This document shows, in pieces, positions 32,944 through 41,451 of a stretch of 64,000 nt of DNA. Numbering within the stretch: the first letter of the stretch is position 1; the number at the start of each line of letters is the position of its first letter. Made by a program: the position numbers and the translations under genes. The notes beneath the pieces are model-generated. The model had not been told where the DNA came from. It saw nothing but the letters and a program-made list of their open reading frames with translations, and did not search any database. Source of the stretch: Nitrospirales bacterium (lineage in GTDB: Bacteria; Nitrospirota; Nitrospiria; Nitrospirales; UBA8639); assembly GCA_031315915.1 (NCBI GenBank), contig JALDRK010000004.1:62001-126000 (forward strand). Direction: 5' to 3'.

Positions 32944-34350
32944 TTATGTGGGCATGCCGTGATAGGCCTTTATAGGTCCTTTTGTCGCACGCGGGCCATT
33001 GGAACCGGCCCGGTAGTGTTGCAACGGAACCCATCCTTCTTGCCATCCATCGACAATCGGTTGTACGACTTTCCACATCTCTTCCGCCTCGTCATTCCGA
33101 ATAAACCGCGTCGGATTTCCGGACAGCACTTCAAGAAATAACCGCGCATACGGGGGAAGGTCGGAAGGTGGCATGGAACCATTCAATGCCAGCGGTATGG
33201 TATGACCTCCCCCCTGGCCTTTTCGGGGAGAGAATTCCAGATCGATCGTCTCGTTCTCGAGATTGAACCGGAGGAGATTGGGCGGTTCAGCCAATTCCGG
33301 GGTCAATATCCCGAGAGGGGTTTTTTGAAATAAAATACGAATTTCCTTTGTATCCTTCTCCATTGCCTTTCCCGACTGCAAGACAAACGGCACGTTCTGC
33401 CATCGCGCATTATCAATCCTCAACGTGACACGGGCAAACGTTTCCGTTTCTCGCTCAGGAACGACGCCCTCTTCGCTGACATAATCAGGTATATCTTTTC
33501 CGCCTATCGTTCCCGACCGGTAACGGGCTCGGAGTGTAAATTTTTGAATGTCGGTCATGGACATTTTCCTAATGGACCTCAACAACTCCACTCGTTGGTC
33601 CCGGAATGCTCTCTCCGATTCGAGCGGGGCCGGCTCCATCGTGAGTAACACCATCATCTGCAGTAGATGATTTTGAACCATATCCTTAAGAGCCCCTGCG
33701 CGGTCATAATAGGCGCCCCGCCCCTCCAGTGCGAGAGTTTCATCCCACACGATTTCGACCTTGTTGATATATTGGCGTTGCCAAATACGTTCGAACGGTT
33801 GCTTCTCAAAACGCAGGTTCAGAATGTTTTCAACTGTTGGTTTTCCCAAAAAATGGTCCATACGGAAAATGGACTCTTCAGAAAACCGTTTGTCCAATAT
33901 CCGGTTTAACGCCTCGGCTTCTGCATAACTCAATCCAAACGGTTTTTCGAGGATAATCCGAGAAGCCTTGGGAATTTTGACATCCTCCAATGCCGTAAGC
34001 ACCGAGCCGAATAAACAGGGGGGGAGCCCCAAATACATAATACAAGCGCCTAAAGAGTGAGAAAAAATTCGTTTCAGGTGTGCAGGACTTTTGAGATCCT
34101 TGACCTGATGATATTTCAAGAACGGCAACAGTTCGAGGCGGGAGTCCGGAGGTATGGATGGACGATGCGTTCCTAAGACTTCCGAGACGTACTCCTGAAA
34201 TTGCGGAGTTGTCCAGGGACGTCTTCCCACTCCGATAATAGTTAGGCCATTCGGCAACCGTCCATGACTCACCAAATGACTCAAAGCGGGAAACACATAC
34301 CGCTTGGCCACATCTCCTGTCGCGCCAAAAATCACCAGATCCGAGATCAT
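32944..34350 (-). CDS. zwf: Glucose-6-phosphate 1-dehydrogenase
   Basis: 468 residues. It catalyses glucose-6-phosphate to 6-phosphogluconolactone, the first step of the oxidative pentose phosphate or Entner-Doudoroff route. The N-terminal coenzyme motif GATGDVAKR (9-17), EKPFG, and the active-site motif FRMDHFLGKPTVENILNLRF (family RIDHYLGKE) are clear. The Gly-Asp-Val and Phe-Arg-Met variations are mild. The C-terminal domain is complete. Start: ATG with AAAGGGACTC upstream. It stands alone; no pgl or gnd adjacent. Confidence 0.95.
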   Translation of the reverse strand: MISDLVIFGATGDVAKRYVFPALSHLVSHGRLPNGLTIIGVGRRPWTTPQFQEYVSEVLGTHRPSIPPDSRLELLPFLKYHQVKDLKSPAHLKRIFSHSLGACIMYLGLPPCLFGSVLTALEDVKIPKASRIILEKPFGLSYAEAEALNRILDKRFSEESIFRMDHFLGKPTVENILNLRFEKQPFERIWQRQYINKVEIVWDETLALEGRGAYYDRAGALKDMVQNHLLQMMVLLTMEPAPLESERAFRDQRVELLRSIRKMSMTDIQKFTLRARYRSGTIGGKDIPDYVSEEGVVPERETETFARVTLRIDNARWQNVPFVLQSGKAMEKDTKEIRILFQKTPLGILTPELAEPPNLLRFNLENETIDLEFSPRKGQGGGHTIPLALNGSMPPSDLPPYARLFLEVLSGNPTRFIRNDEAEEMWKVVQPIVDGWQEGWVPLQHYRAGSNGPRATKGPIKAYHGMPT

Positions 34351-34574
34351 GAGTCCCTTTCAAGGAATTAGGACACTTGAAGCCAACAACCCATCAATCT
34401 AACAGGAAAATAGTGGAGAAGGTCCGAATGACAAAAGAGCATTCTTCTCCGTTTTGGGAGTTATCGGATAGAGACCAATCCAGCCCAAGCAGTCGGTCAG
34501 ACTGAATGGCACCTCATCGCTGCTGCTTCATCCTGATTGTTCATATTCCTCCTGAATCAGAAGATCAATATTCC

Positions 34575-35255
34575 TCACCAATAGTGAGGTTTCCCATAAT
34601 GTCGATACAGATTGATCTCGTACACGCGTTCGATGGGTGCGGTTGGGTCGTACTCCGGAGAGTTTTTGATCTGTTCTTGGCTCAAATCCACCACAATCTT
34701 TCGCTCGGGCCATTCAATGGATTTGTTCCACATCGGACTGATCAGAACTTGTTTCCCCGCCAACCATTTTGAGGTATCCACCACGATATACCGCACAATC
34801 CAATCAGTATCTTCCACGAGAAAATTGATGATTTTTCCAATTTCTCCGTCCACAGCCATGAGAGAGAAGTCTTTTAACCCGTTGGCACTGGTGAGGAGGC
34901 CGGGGAAAACCGTTAATTCCTCCTCATCTACCGGGAAATAGGTGGACCATTGATAGTATTGACAAATTTCCCGTTCTTTCTGCCAGGAAAGTGGTTTTTC
35001 GATTTCGAATTTTGGAGCCTGTTCAACCTGAGATTTTTTCACCAAGGCCGGAAAGGAGGCTGTTTCCCACTTGGGGCCAAGAAGGCTCTCCCTGGAAATC
35101 AACACATGGCGACCTTGCAACCAGTTTCCGGTATCGGCCGCCACATAATGAACCTTCCAGGTTTGATCATTGAAATAGAGATCAGCGACAGTCCCAATCG
35201 TTCCATCCAATCCCTCCACGACACAATTCCGAATCTTATTCAAATCCCGCAACAT
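34575..35255 (-). CDS. Double PRC-barrel protein
   Basis: 226 residues with two PRC-barrel domains (about 1-75 and 120-195). Repeat one: GTIGTVADLYFNDQTWKVHY then DTGNWLQGRHVLIS. Repeat two: GEIGKIINFLVEDTDWIVRY then DTSKWLAGKQVLIS. PRC-barrels occur in photosynthetic reaction-centre H subunits, RimM and many stress-related small proteins. No signal peptide. Start: ATG with AGGAGGG upstream. One of four PRC-barrel genes here. Confidence 0.88.
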   Translation of the reverse strand: MLRDLNKIRNCVVEGLDGTIGTVADLYFNDQTWKVHYVAADTGNWLQGRHVLISRESLLGPKWETASFPALVKKSQVEQAPKFEIEKPLSWQKEREICQYYQWSTYFPVDEEELTVFPGLLTSANGLKDFSLMAVDGEIGKIINFLVEDTDWIVRYIVVDTSKWLAGKQVLISPMWNKSIEWPERKIVVDLSQEQIKNSPEYDPTAPIERVYEINLYRHYGKPHYW

Positions 35256-35451
35256 GTTTTTCCCTCCTGAACTTGTTCGAAAGAAATTTTCGTCGATCTC
35301 GGAAAAGCCTTCAAGAAAGAGCCGACAAGGGCTTGGAGAGGTTGGCTGTCAAGGCTTCACAGCACCGACAACCTGAACCTCTCCACACATCCTTCTCTAC
35401 CTCTACGATAGACCGACAGAGACCGACGGGCCGGAAACCCTTGCTCTGGCC

Positions 35452-35784
35452 TTAGCGAGATTTCTTGGAGGAACTCTGGCTGGAGACCTTCCCGCCTTTG
35501 CTTTTCTTTTTGAGGTCTTCCATAGCCTGCGCGGCTTTTCCGTCGCTCGAAGACGCATTGGGATTTTTGGAGTCCACCTCTTCCATCTCGGTCAATTGAT
35601 CCGCACGTGACCCCGGACCGCTTCCTGAGGGAAGAGACGTTTCGCCAGAAGGCGTGCTTCGTTGAATGTTTTCCGGGACATTCTTATCCCCTGCATCGCT
35701 TTTCATCCCCTGGCCTGCGAATCCCATGGAACTGGTACCGACCAGAAATAACACCGCCATGATGATTTGACCTCTGTGCATCAT
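35452..35784 (-). CDS. Small exported protein, low complexity
   Basis: 110 residues from ATG 35784 (GGGAGG upstream). A signal peptide (GQIIMAVLFLVGTSSMGFAG) is followed by a Ser/Gly/Lys-rich disordered region with acidic and basic blocks (KKKSKGGKVSSQSSSKKSR at the end). No family recognised. Its layout resembles the frameshifted gene at 45401-45755. Confidence 0.6.
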   Translation of the reverse strand: MMHRGQIIMAVLFLVGTSSMGFAGQGMKSDAGDKNVPENIQRSTPSGETSLPSGSGPGSRADQLTEMEEVDSKNPNASSSDGKAAQAMEDLKKKSKGGKVSSQSSSKKSR

Positions 35785-36284
35785 AACAACACCTCCCTTT
35801 AGCAATAATGTGATGTCAGTTCCTAGCGAGGAGATTATTTTTAAGCTCGCAAAAGACTTGTAGAGCTCATCAAATAACATCCCCTCATATCTCGGAATCG
35901 AACTCTGTTATTGGTGTAACATGCTCGTGTCAGGGAACCAATGGACAAATGGCCAGAGACCAAATTGCAAATGTCCATCCCTAGTCAAACAAGGGACATA
36001 CCGACTATGCCCGATATCTCTTTTATCTTTCCGTTCAATAATTCTAATCATGGTACGTTTTGCGAGAAGCGCCGGACACGGTGCTGGGGGTTACATGGAA
36101 CATTACTGGTCAATCCATCCCTCCGATCACTCGTTAATGTTTAGCAGGAAAAATCAAAAGGAAATTACGCTGGAAAGTGCTATTGTTTTCACAAAAGCAT
36201 CCTGATTATGTTATACAAGTCCCACATGCTCCAATTAAGGACCATGACCACAAATGATACGCACCGACTTCAAACTCCTAGGGC
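35785..36284. other. Divergent intergenic region
   Basis: 500 bases between the exported low-complexity gene (minus) and the protease/7TM/ligase operon (plus). No ORF supported. AT-rich segments near 36180-36220 could hold the plus-strand promoter, but no clear -35/-10 pair is seen. Confidence 0.4.
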
Positions 36285-36833
36285 ATGTTCATGTGGTTGA
36301 CCCCATCACGATTTCAATTTGAGATTGGCGGGCTCTGTCTGTTCATTATCTTCATCGGGTCTTTCATGGTTCATGAAGCTCCAGCCCTCGGAAAAGATTC
36401 CCCTCAACAGGCCGGATGGATCGAACGGGTGACGATTTACCCAGGGTCCATTCCCCTGGAAGCCAAACTGGATACCGGAGCTTTTAGTGCCTCTCTTCAT
36501 GCGGAAAACGTATCCACGTTTTCCCGCAAGGGAGAATCCTGGGTGAAATTCGACGTGCCTCAGGACAATGGCCAATCCGTCACCTTCGAACGAAAAGTGC
36601 ACCGAACAGTCAAAATCAAACGTCACAAACAGAAAGCCACGGAACGTCCGGTGGTCTTACTGGGGATTTGCATTGGAAATCATTACGAAGAAACGGAGGT
36701 CAACCTTGCCGATCGCAGTAATTATAAATATCCCTTATTAATTGGCCGTCTATTCTTAGCGGATCGCCTTGTCGTCGATGCCTCCCGGACACATCTTCTG
36801 ACCGCCGACTGCCCCGACGCGCCCCGCCAATGA
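36285..36833 (+). CDS. Retropepsin-like aspartic protease (PF05618-type), exported
   Basis: 182 residues. An N-terminal membrane helix/signal (about 12-32) is followed by a compact domain with AKLDTGAFSASLHAENV, the D-T-G-A motif of the family long called ATP-dependent zinc protease and now viewed as retropepsin-like. The conserved late motif NYKYPLLIGRLFL follows. It overlaps the next gene by ATGA. In this family, genes co-occur with an inactive transglutaminase-7TM protein and an ATP-grasp ligase, as here, suggesting cleavage or trimming of a ligase-modified peptide. Confidence 0.85.
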   Translation: MFMWLTPSRFQFEIGGLCLFIIFIGSFMVHEAPALGKDSPQQAGWIERVTIYPGSIPLEAKLDTGAFSASLHAENVSTFSRKGESWVKFDVPQDNGQSVTFERKVHRTVKIKRHKQKATERPVVLLGICIGNHYEETEVNLADRSNYKYPLLIGRLFLADRLVVDASRTHLLTADCPDAPRQ

Positions 36834-38368
36834 ATCGAATTCATTTCTATTCCTTGATCTTCATTCTTTCCCTCCTAGGTCTTTCCATTTTTTTCTATAA
36901 AGTGGCGGTCTTGGGATTTCCCCTCAATCCCGAAGAACAATCCGAAGTGTGGAACGTGGAAACCCGGATCACCTTTCAGGGGAAAGGGGAAACCGCAAAA
37001 ATTTCCATGTTTACACCGCAATCCATCCGCCCTTATGTCGTCACGACAGAATCCTTTGTCGGGCAAGATTATGGGGTCACGGAAAAAACCGAAGGTCCCA
37101 ACCGTCTGGTCACATGGTCGACCCGGGAAGCAGATGGCGTTCAAATCTTGTACTACCGGGGCATTATTCGCCAAATGAAAGATTGGGAAACGGATATTGA
37201 AGAGTTTATCGAATCGCCGCCTCCCTCCCAAGAGTCTCAAGGAAAACTCCCCCCCCTGGAAGGCGCGTTTCTTCAGGCCGGCATGGCCCTGTTGGGTGAA
37301 GTCAAGGACCAATCGGCCGATACGGAATCCCTAGTCTTGAGCCTGATCAGAAGACTTACCAAAGAAGAACCAGCCCCCCATGAAGCGCTCCTGCTCTCTC
37401 AACAACCTCCTGAACAAGCCATCGCCCAAGTGCTGACATTAAACGGCACACCTGCCAGAGTCGTGCATGGCATTGAACTGAGCCGTGAAGCGAAAACCGT
37501 GACATTGAAAGTGTGGCTCGAAGTGTCCGAACAGAACACGTGGGTGCCTTTCGATCTGGAACTCATCCAAAAGGGGATTCCCGATCCCTACCTCCCCTGG
37601 TGGCGCGGGGATGCTCCACTCTTCCAGATCGAAGGCGGGACCAAACTGGAGTTCCGTCTGTCTGTCAGCCCCAATCAGGAAAAAGCTATTCAGGCCGCCG
37701 TTGCACGGGGAATGGTGATGAATCCTGCCTGGCTGAAATTTTCCTTGTTCAGTCTTCCGGTGGAAACGCAGGTCGTCTATCACATATTGATCCTTATCCC
37801 TGTCGGGGCTTTTCTCCTCGTCATTCTCCGTAATGTGGTAGGGCTGAAAACTTTCGGAACGTTCATGCCCATTCTGATTGCCCTGGCTTTTCGCGAAACT
37901 CAATTGCTCTGGGGATTGATTCTCTTCTCCATGCTGATCGGATTAGGACTGGCCGTACGTTTTTATCTGGATCATTTAAAATTACTTCTGGTTCCGCGGC
38001 TGGCAGCCGTGTTAATCGTCGTGGTGCTGATGATGGGCGCATTAAGCGTGTTTTCTCATCATTTAGGCATTGTCCGAGGGCTTTCCGTCGCATTATTTCC
38101 GATGGTCATTGTCACCATGACCATTGAACGGATGTCCATTGTCTGGGATGAACGCGGGCCGGTCGAAGCCCTCCAGCAGGCGATCGGAAGCTTATCGGTC
38201 GCGGCCTTGACCTATTTACTGATGAGTCTCCAAATCATGGATTATCTCTTCTTTACGTTTCCGGAGCTGCTCCTCATCTTGTTGGCGTTCACGATCGCCC
38301 TCGGACGATACACGGGCTACCGCCTGCTTGAAATTCGACGGTTCCAGAGACTCCTGGAACAACCATGA
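36830..38368 (+). CDS. Inactive transglutaminase domain fused to 7TM protein
   Basis: 512 residues. A membrane helix at 5-27 is followed by an extracytoplasmic domain (about 30-300) of the transglutaminase-like fold with no evident catalytic Cys-His-Asp. Seven membrane helices (about 305-500) include FGTFMPILIALAF, the family signature. Known elsewhere only as part of a conserved trio with a peptidase and an ATP-grasp ligase. It overlaps both neighbours by 4 nt, so the three are certainly one operon. Confidence 0.88.
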   Translation: MNRIHFYSLIFILSLLGLSIFFYKVAVLGFPLNPEEQSEVWNVETRITFQGKGETAKISMFTPQSIRPYVVTTESFVGQDYGVTEKTEGPNRLVTWSTREADGVQILYYRGIIRQMKDWETDIEEFIESPPPSQESQGKLPPLEGAFLQAGMALLGEVKDQSADTESLVLSLIRRLTKEEPAPHEALLLSQQPPEQAIAQVLTLNGTPARVVHGIELSREAKTVTLKVWLEVSEQNTWVPFDLELIQKGIPDPYLPWWRGDAPLFQIEGGTKLEFRLSVSPNQEKAIQAAVARGMVMNPAWLKFSLFSLPVETQVVYHILILIPVGAFLLVILRNVVGLKTFGTFMPILIALAFRETQLLWGLILFSMLIGLGLAVRFYLDHLKLLLVPRLAAVLIVVVLMMGALSVFSHHLGIVRGLSVALFPMVIVTMTIERMSIVWDERGPVEALQQAIGSLSVAALTYLLMSLQIMDYLFFTFPELLLILLAFTIALGRYTGYRLLEIRRFQRLLEQP

Positions 38369-39312
38369 CTATACTCAAGGCCTACTCTCAACTGTCTGAA
38401 CTCGGCATTCTTGGTCTGAATCATCGAAATGCCGTCTACACACTGGGGTTCAATGAACGTCGCTTTTATCCGTTGGTCGACGATAAAGTCCGGACCAAAT
38501 CCCTGTGCTCGGAAGCAGGGGTAGCCGTTCCTGCTCTGTACGGAACCATTGAAATTGAGCGGCAAGTCCGTGATCTCCCTCATATCGTCGCCGAACAAAC
38601 CGAGTTTGTGATCAAACCTGCCCATGGAAGCGGGGGCGATGGGATTATCGTCATCAAGGGACAAGTAAAAGATAAATATCGCAAAGCCAATGGTGTCATG
38701 ATCTCCCTGGAAGACCTTCAACACCATATTTCCAATGTGTTAAGCGGAATGTACAGCCTGGGCGGAGCAACCGATACGGCTTTGATCGAATATTGCGTCA
38801 ACTTTGACCCCATTTTCGAATCGATCAGTTATCAAGGTGTCCCGGATATCCGCATTATCGTTTGTTGTGGCGTGCCGGTGATGTCGATGGTTCGACTTCC
38901 CACACGCATGTCTGACGGAAAAGCCAACTTGCATCAGGGCGCATTGGGCGTGGGGTTGGACCTCGCAACCGGTACCACCTTGACGGCGGTATTGCTAAAT
39001 GACGTGGTCACGGAACATCCCGATACAGCCAACCCGGTCACCGGGATCAAGATCCCGAATTGGACGGACCTTTTGACCTTGGCTTCTCGATGCTATGATA
39101 TTTTTCACCTCGGGTATCTGGGAGTCGATATCGTCTTGGACAAGGAGTATGGCCCTTTGCTTCTTGAAGTCAATGCCCGCCCCGGCCTCAATATCCAAAT
39201 TGCGAATCAAGCCGGGTTGCTTCCCAGGTTGAATCTAGTGACCAACAGGGCATGCGATTTACCTGACGTTCACGCTCGGGTCGCGTTTGCCATTGAACAT
39301 TTTCATACTTAA
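38365..39312 (+). CDS. ATP-grasp alpha-L-glutamate ligase-like protein (RimK-related)
   Basis: 315 residues, cytoplasmic. ATP-grasp core: FVIKPAHGSGGDGIIVIKG (nucleotide loop), an acidic metal site and LLEVNARPGLNIQIANQAGL near the C-terminus. RimK relatives add glutamate or other amino acids to peptide C-termini. In this trio the acceptor is not known. It overlaps the 7TM gene by ATGA. Confidence 0.9.
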   Translation: MTILKAYSQLSELGILGLNHRNAVYTLGFNERRFYPLVDDKVRTKSLCSEAGVAVPALYGTIEIERQVRDLPHIVAEQTEFVIKPAHGSGGDGIIVIKGQVKDKYRKANGVMISLEDLQHHISNVLSGMYSLGGATDTALIEYCVNFDPIFESISYQGVPDIRIIVCCGVPVMSMVRLPTRMSDGKANLHQGALGVGLDLATGTTLTAVLLNDVVTEHPDTANPVTGIKIPNWTDLLTLASRCYDIFHLGYLGVDIVLDKEYGPLLLEVNARPGLNIQIANQAGLLPRLNLVTNRACDLPDVHARVAFAIEHFHT

Positions 39313-39549
39313 GAAAAGCTCCATCAATTCTTCCGTTGACTCTTCCCCAAGCTTTTTCCCGATCCCCTAATATTTTCATTCTCATTCCCTGAATCGATAT
39401 CCTCTGGCCTTCAGCGTTTCCATCCGGACTTAGACATTTTTTCCATATCGACGATTCACTTGTCTTTTGAGTTTTTTGCTTCATTCGACCATGATTCCTA
39501 TTATCCTGTTTCATTTTATGTATTTCTTTGATGACAATGAATTCTGAAA

Positions 39550-40047
39550 ATGACGGCACCACATTTTAAGGGCACGAGTCACATATTTTCTTTCATCTGC
39601 CTGACCATCTTGGTCCTGGCAGCCATGACCGCTTGCCATCCCACTCCTCGGATCGTGACGAATCCTGTCGTCGGAGCCAAGACCCAGGATCTTCAGGAAT
39701 ACATCATGACTGCAAGACACACGACTTCTTGCACTGACTCCACCGCTGAAACCGTGAACGACACAGGTATGGAAAGGTGGGAGGTGTCTGCATCAGGACG
39801 ATTGGAAGGGTCATCGACGGAAACAACGGAAAGCACGCTATCGAAACCAGGACTCTGGCGGGAACTCCGTACAGCATCTATGAAAATCGGAAAGACGATC
39901 AGGTCTATCGGGAAACAACGAGGATCCCCATCGACACCACACGATCCTCTGCTCACGAACACATCTGTAGTCCTGACAATCAAAGCTCATACGTTTCATG
40001 AACCTGTCAGCGCAAAGATCGCTCGATTAATCAGGGAAACCTTATGA
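39550..40047 (+). CDS. Putative lipoprotein
   Basis: 165 residues. Signal peptide with a lipobox-like LAAMTAC (Cys near 29), then a Thr/Ser-rich polar domain with no recognised fold. No strong ribosome binding site. Its stop overlaps the start of the M48 protease gene (ATGA), so the two are co-translated. A minus-strand frame at 39188-39562 is judged a shadow. Confidence 0.6.
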   Translation: MTAPHFKGTSHIFSFICLTILVLAAMTACHPTPRIVTNPVVGAKTQDLQEYIMTARHTTSCTDSTAETVNDTGMERWEVSASGRLEGSSTETTESTLSKPGLWRELRTASMKIGKTIRSIGKQRGSPSTPHDPLLTNTSVVLTIKAHTFHEPVSAKIARLIRETL

Positions 40048-40916
40048 CTTCACAACCGGATCGCCTCACGACAAACAAGCTCAAATGGGTCACGATGGTG
40101 CTTATGTTATCGGGAGCGGCAATCGGATGCGAAACCGTCCCATACACCGATCGATCCCAGTTAGTGGTCGTGCCTCAATCCCAGGCCTCGCAGATGGGTG
40201 AGCAGGCGTTCCAGCAAATTCTCTCTGACCCTAAGATCAAACAGTCTCAATCTCCTCAGGAACAAGAAGCCGTGCAGCGGGTCGCGGAGCGAATTATTCA
40301 AGCCGCCAGAGAGTCAAAGTTTGCCGAAGATGCCAAAACGTTCAACTGGGAAGTCATTGTGATCAAAGATGATCAGACGAAAAATGCGTTTGCTCTTCCC
40401 GGCGGAAAAATCGCGGTCTATACGGGCATCTTTCCTGTCGCCAAAAATGATGCGGGGCTCGCCGCCATATTGGGGCATGAAGTCGTTCATGCGTTGGCAC
40501 GCCACGCCTCGGAACGCATGAGCCAGGAGGTGCTGGCTCAAGCCGGCTTAACCGCTGCCGCAGTCGGCCTGGGCGCAAGCGGTGCCGGTCCTGGTGTGGG
40601 GCAAGCCGCCATGGCTGCTCTCGGTCTGGGGACCAGAGTTGGCGTGCTCCTCCCGTATAGCCGGACACATGAATCCGAAGCGGATTCGATCGGATTGATT
40701 CTCGCGGCCACAGCGGGATATGACCCTCAAGAAGCCGTACGGGTCTGGCAACGCATGCAGCAAGGCGGCGAGGGAGCCCCTCAGGAGTTCTTGTCCACCC
40801 ATCCCAGCCATGAGACACGAATCAAGCGTCTCACTGAGGCTATGCCGGAAGCCTTAACCATTTACCGGAATGTCGAACATGCTCCCGAGAATCAGCTTCC
40901 CGCTGTCAATCCATAA
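40044..40916 (+). CDS. M48-family metalloprotease lipoprotein
   Basis: 290 residues. The lipobox ends at Cys29 (GAAIGC). The zinc motif HEVVH (145-149) is followed by the third-ligand motif HESEADSIGL. This is the LoiP/BepA-like class: periplasmic, membrane-tethered proteases involved in outer-membrane protein quality control. No TPR domain, so closer to LoiP than BepA. Translationally coupled to the upstream lipoprotein. Confidence 0.92.
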   Translation: MTSQPDRLTTNKLKWVTMVLMLSGAAIGCETVPYTDRSQLVVVPQSQASQMGEQAFQQILSDPKIKQSQSPQEQEAVQRVAERIIQAARESKFAEDAKTFNWEVIVIKDDQTKNAFALPGGKIAVYTGIFPVAKNDAGLAAILGHEVVHALARHASERMSQEVLAQAGLTAAAVGLGASGAGPGVGQAAMAALGLGTRVGVLLPYSRTHESEADSIGLILAATAGYDPQEAVRVWQRMQQGGEGAPQEFLSTHPSHETRIKRLTEAMPEALTIYRNVEHAPENQLPAVNP

Positions 40917-40953
40917 TCGGCGGCCCTCCCGGCTGCAGATGTCCAACAAATGC

Positions 40954-41307
40954 TCAGGACGAGGGTGCGGCTGCATCACGATTATGAAGATGAGCAGGAG
41001 GATGCGTGGCCTCAACAGCCGTAAAGGTTTCCAGGATGGTATAGGAATGACTGGCACCTTTTGGAACAACCCAACAGTCTCCCGCATTCAACAAAATCGT
41101 TTGGCCTTCAAGTTGAAGTTCCGCGCGTCCTTTGATCACATAGCCGATCGTTTCATAATCCCTGGATGAGGAGCCCTGCGTGAGTCCGACCGGAAGTTCC
41201 TCCCATAATCTCATGGTAAGTCCGATTCCGGTCGCAAGATATTTCTGCCCCATCGGACCCATGGGAGAACGTTCGGTTTGCACTTTTTTGATACTGGCAT
41301 CAACCAT
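40954..41307 (-). CDS. Cupin-domain protein
   Basis: 117 residues. A single cupin barrel with GYVIKGRAELQLEGQTILLN and DCWVVPKGASHSYTIL. The first metal motif is incomplete (SSRDYETIGYV), so metal binding is uncertain. The sequence ends in an A-T-H-P-P-A-H-L-H tail. Start: ATG with AGGAGG upstream. Convergent with the M48 gene. Confidence 0.85.
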   Translation of the reverse strand: MVDASIKKVQTERSPMGPMGQKYLATGIGLTMRLWEELPVGLTQGSSSRDYETIGYVIKGRAELQLEGQTILLNAGDCWVVPKGASHSYTILETFTAVEATHPPAHLHNRDAAAPSS

Positions 41308-41451
41308 CGGTATACGTGCCTCCTGTTTAAAAAGATGAACTCCATATTAGTATGTCTCTTGGAATCCAACAGTCATACTCTGGAAAACCCTGGTTGATGA
41401 GAGGGAAAATCCGTTGACATGTTCGGTTTCCAACAGGAAAGAAGGTGAATC

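Noticed and set aside
34428-34505. 25-codon plus-strand ORF with a GGAGAAGG box opposite the zwf upstream region
   Set aside because: Low-complexity product, and the only support is the purine-rich box.
39188-39562. 124-codon minus-strand frame
   Set aside because: One third lies antisense to the ATP-grasp gene, it lacks a ribosome binding site and has no recognisable domain.
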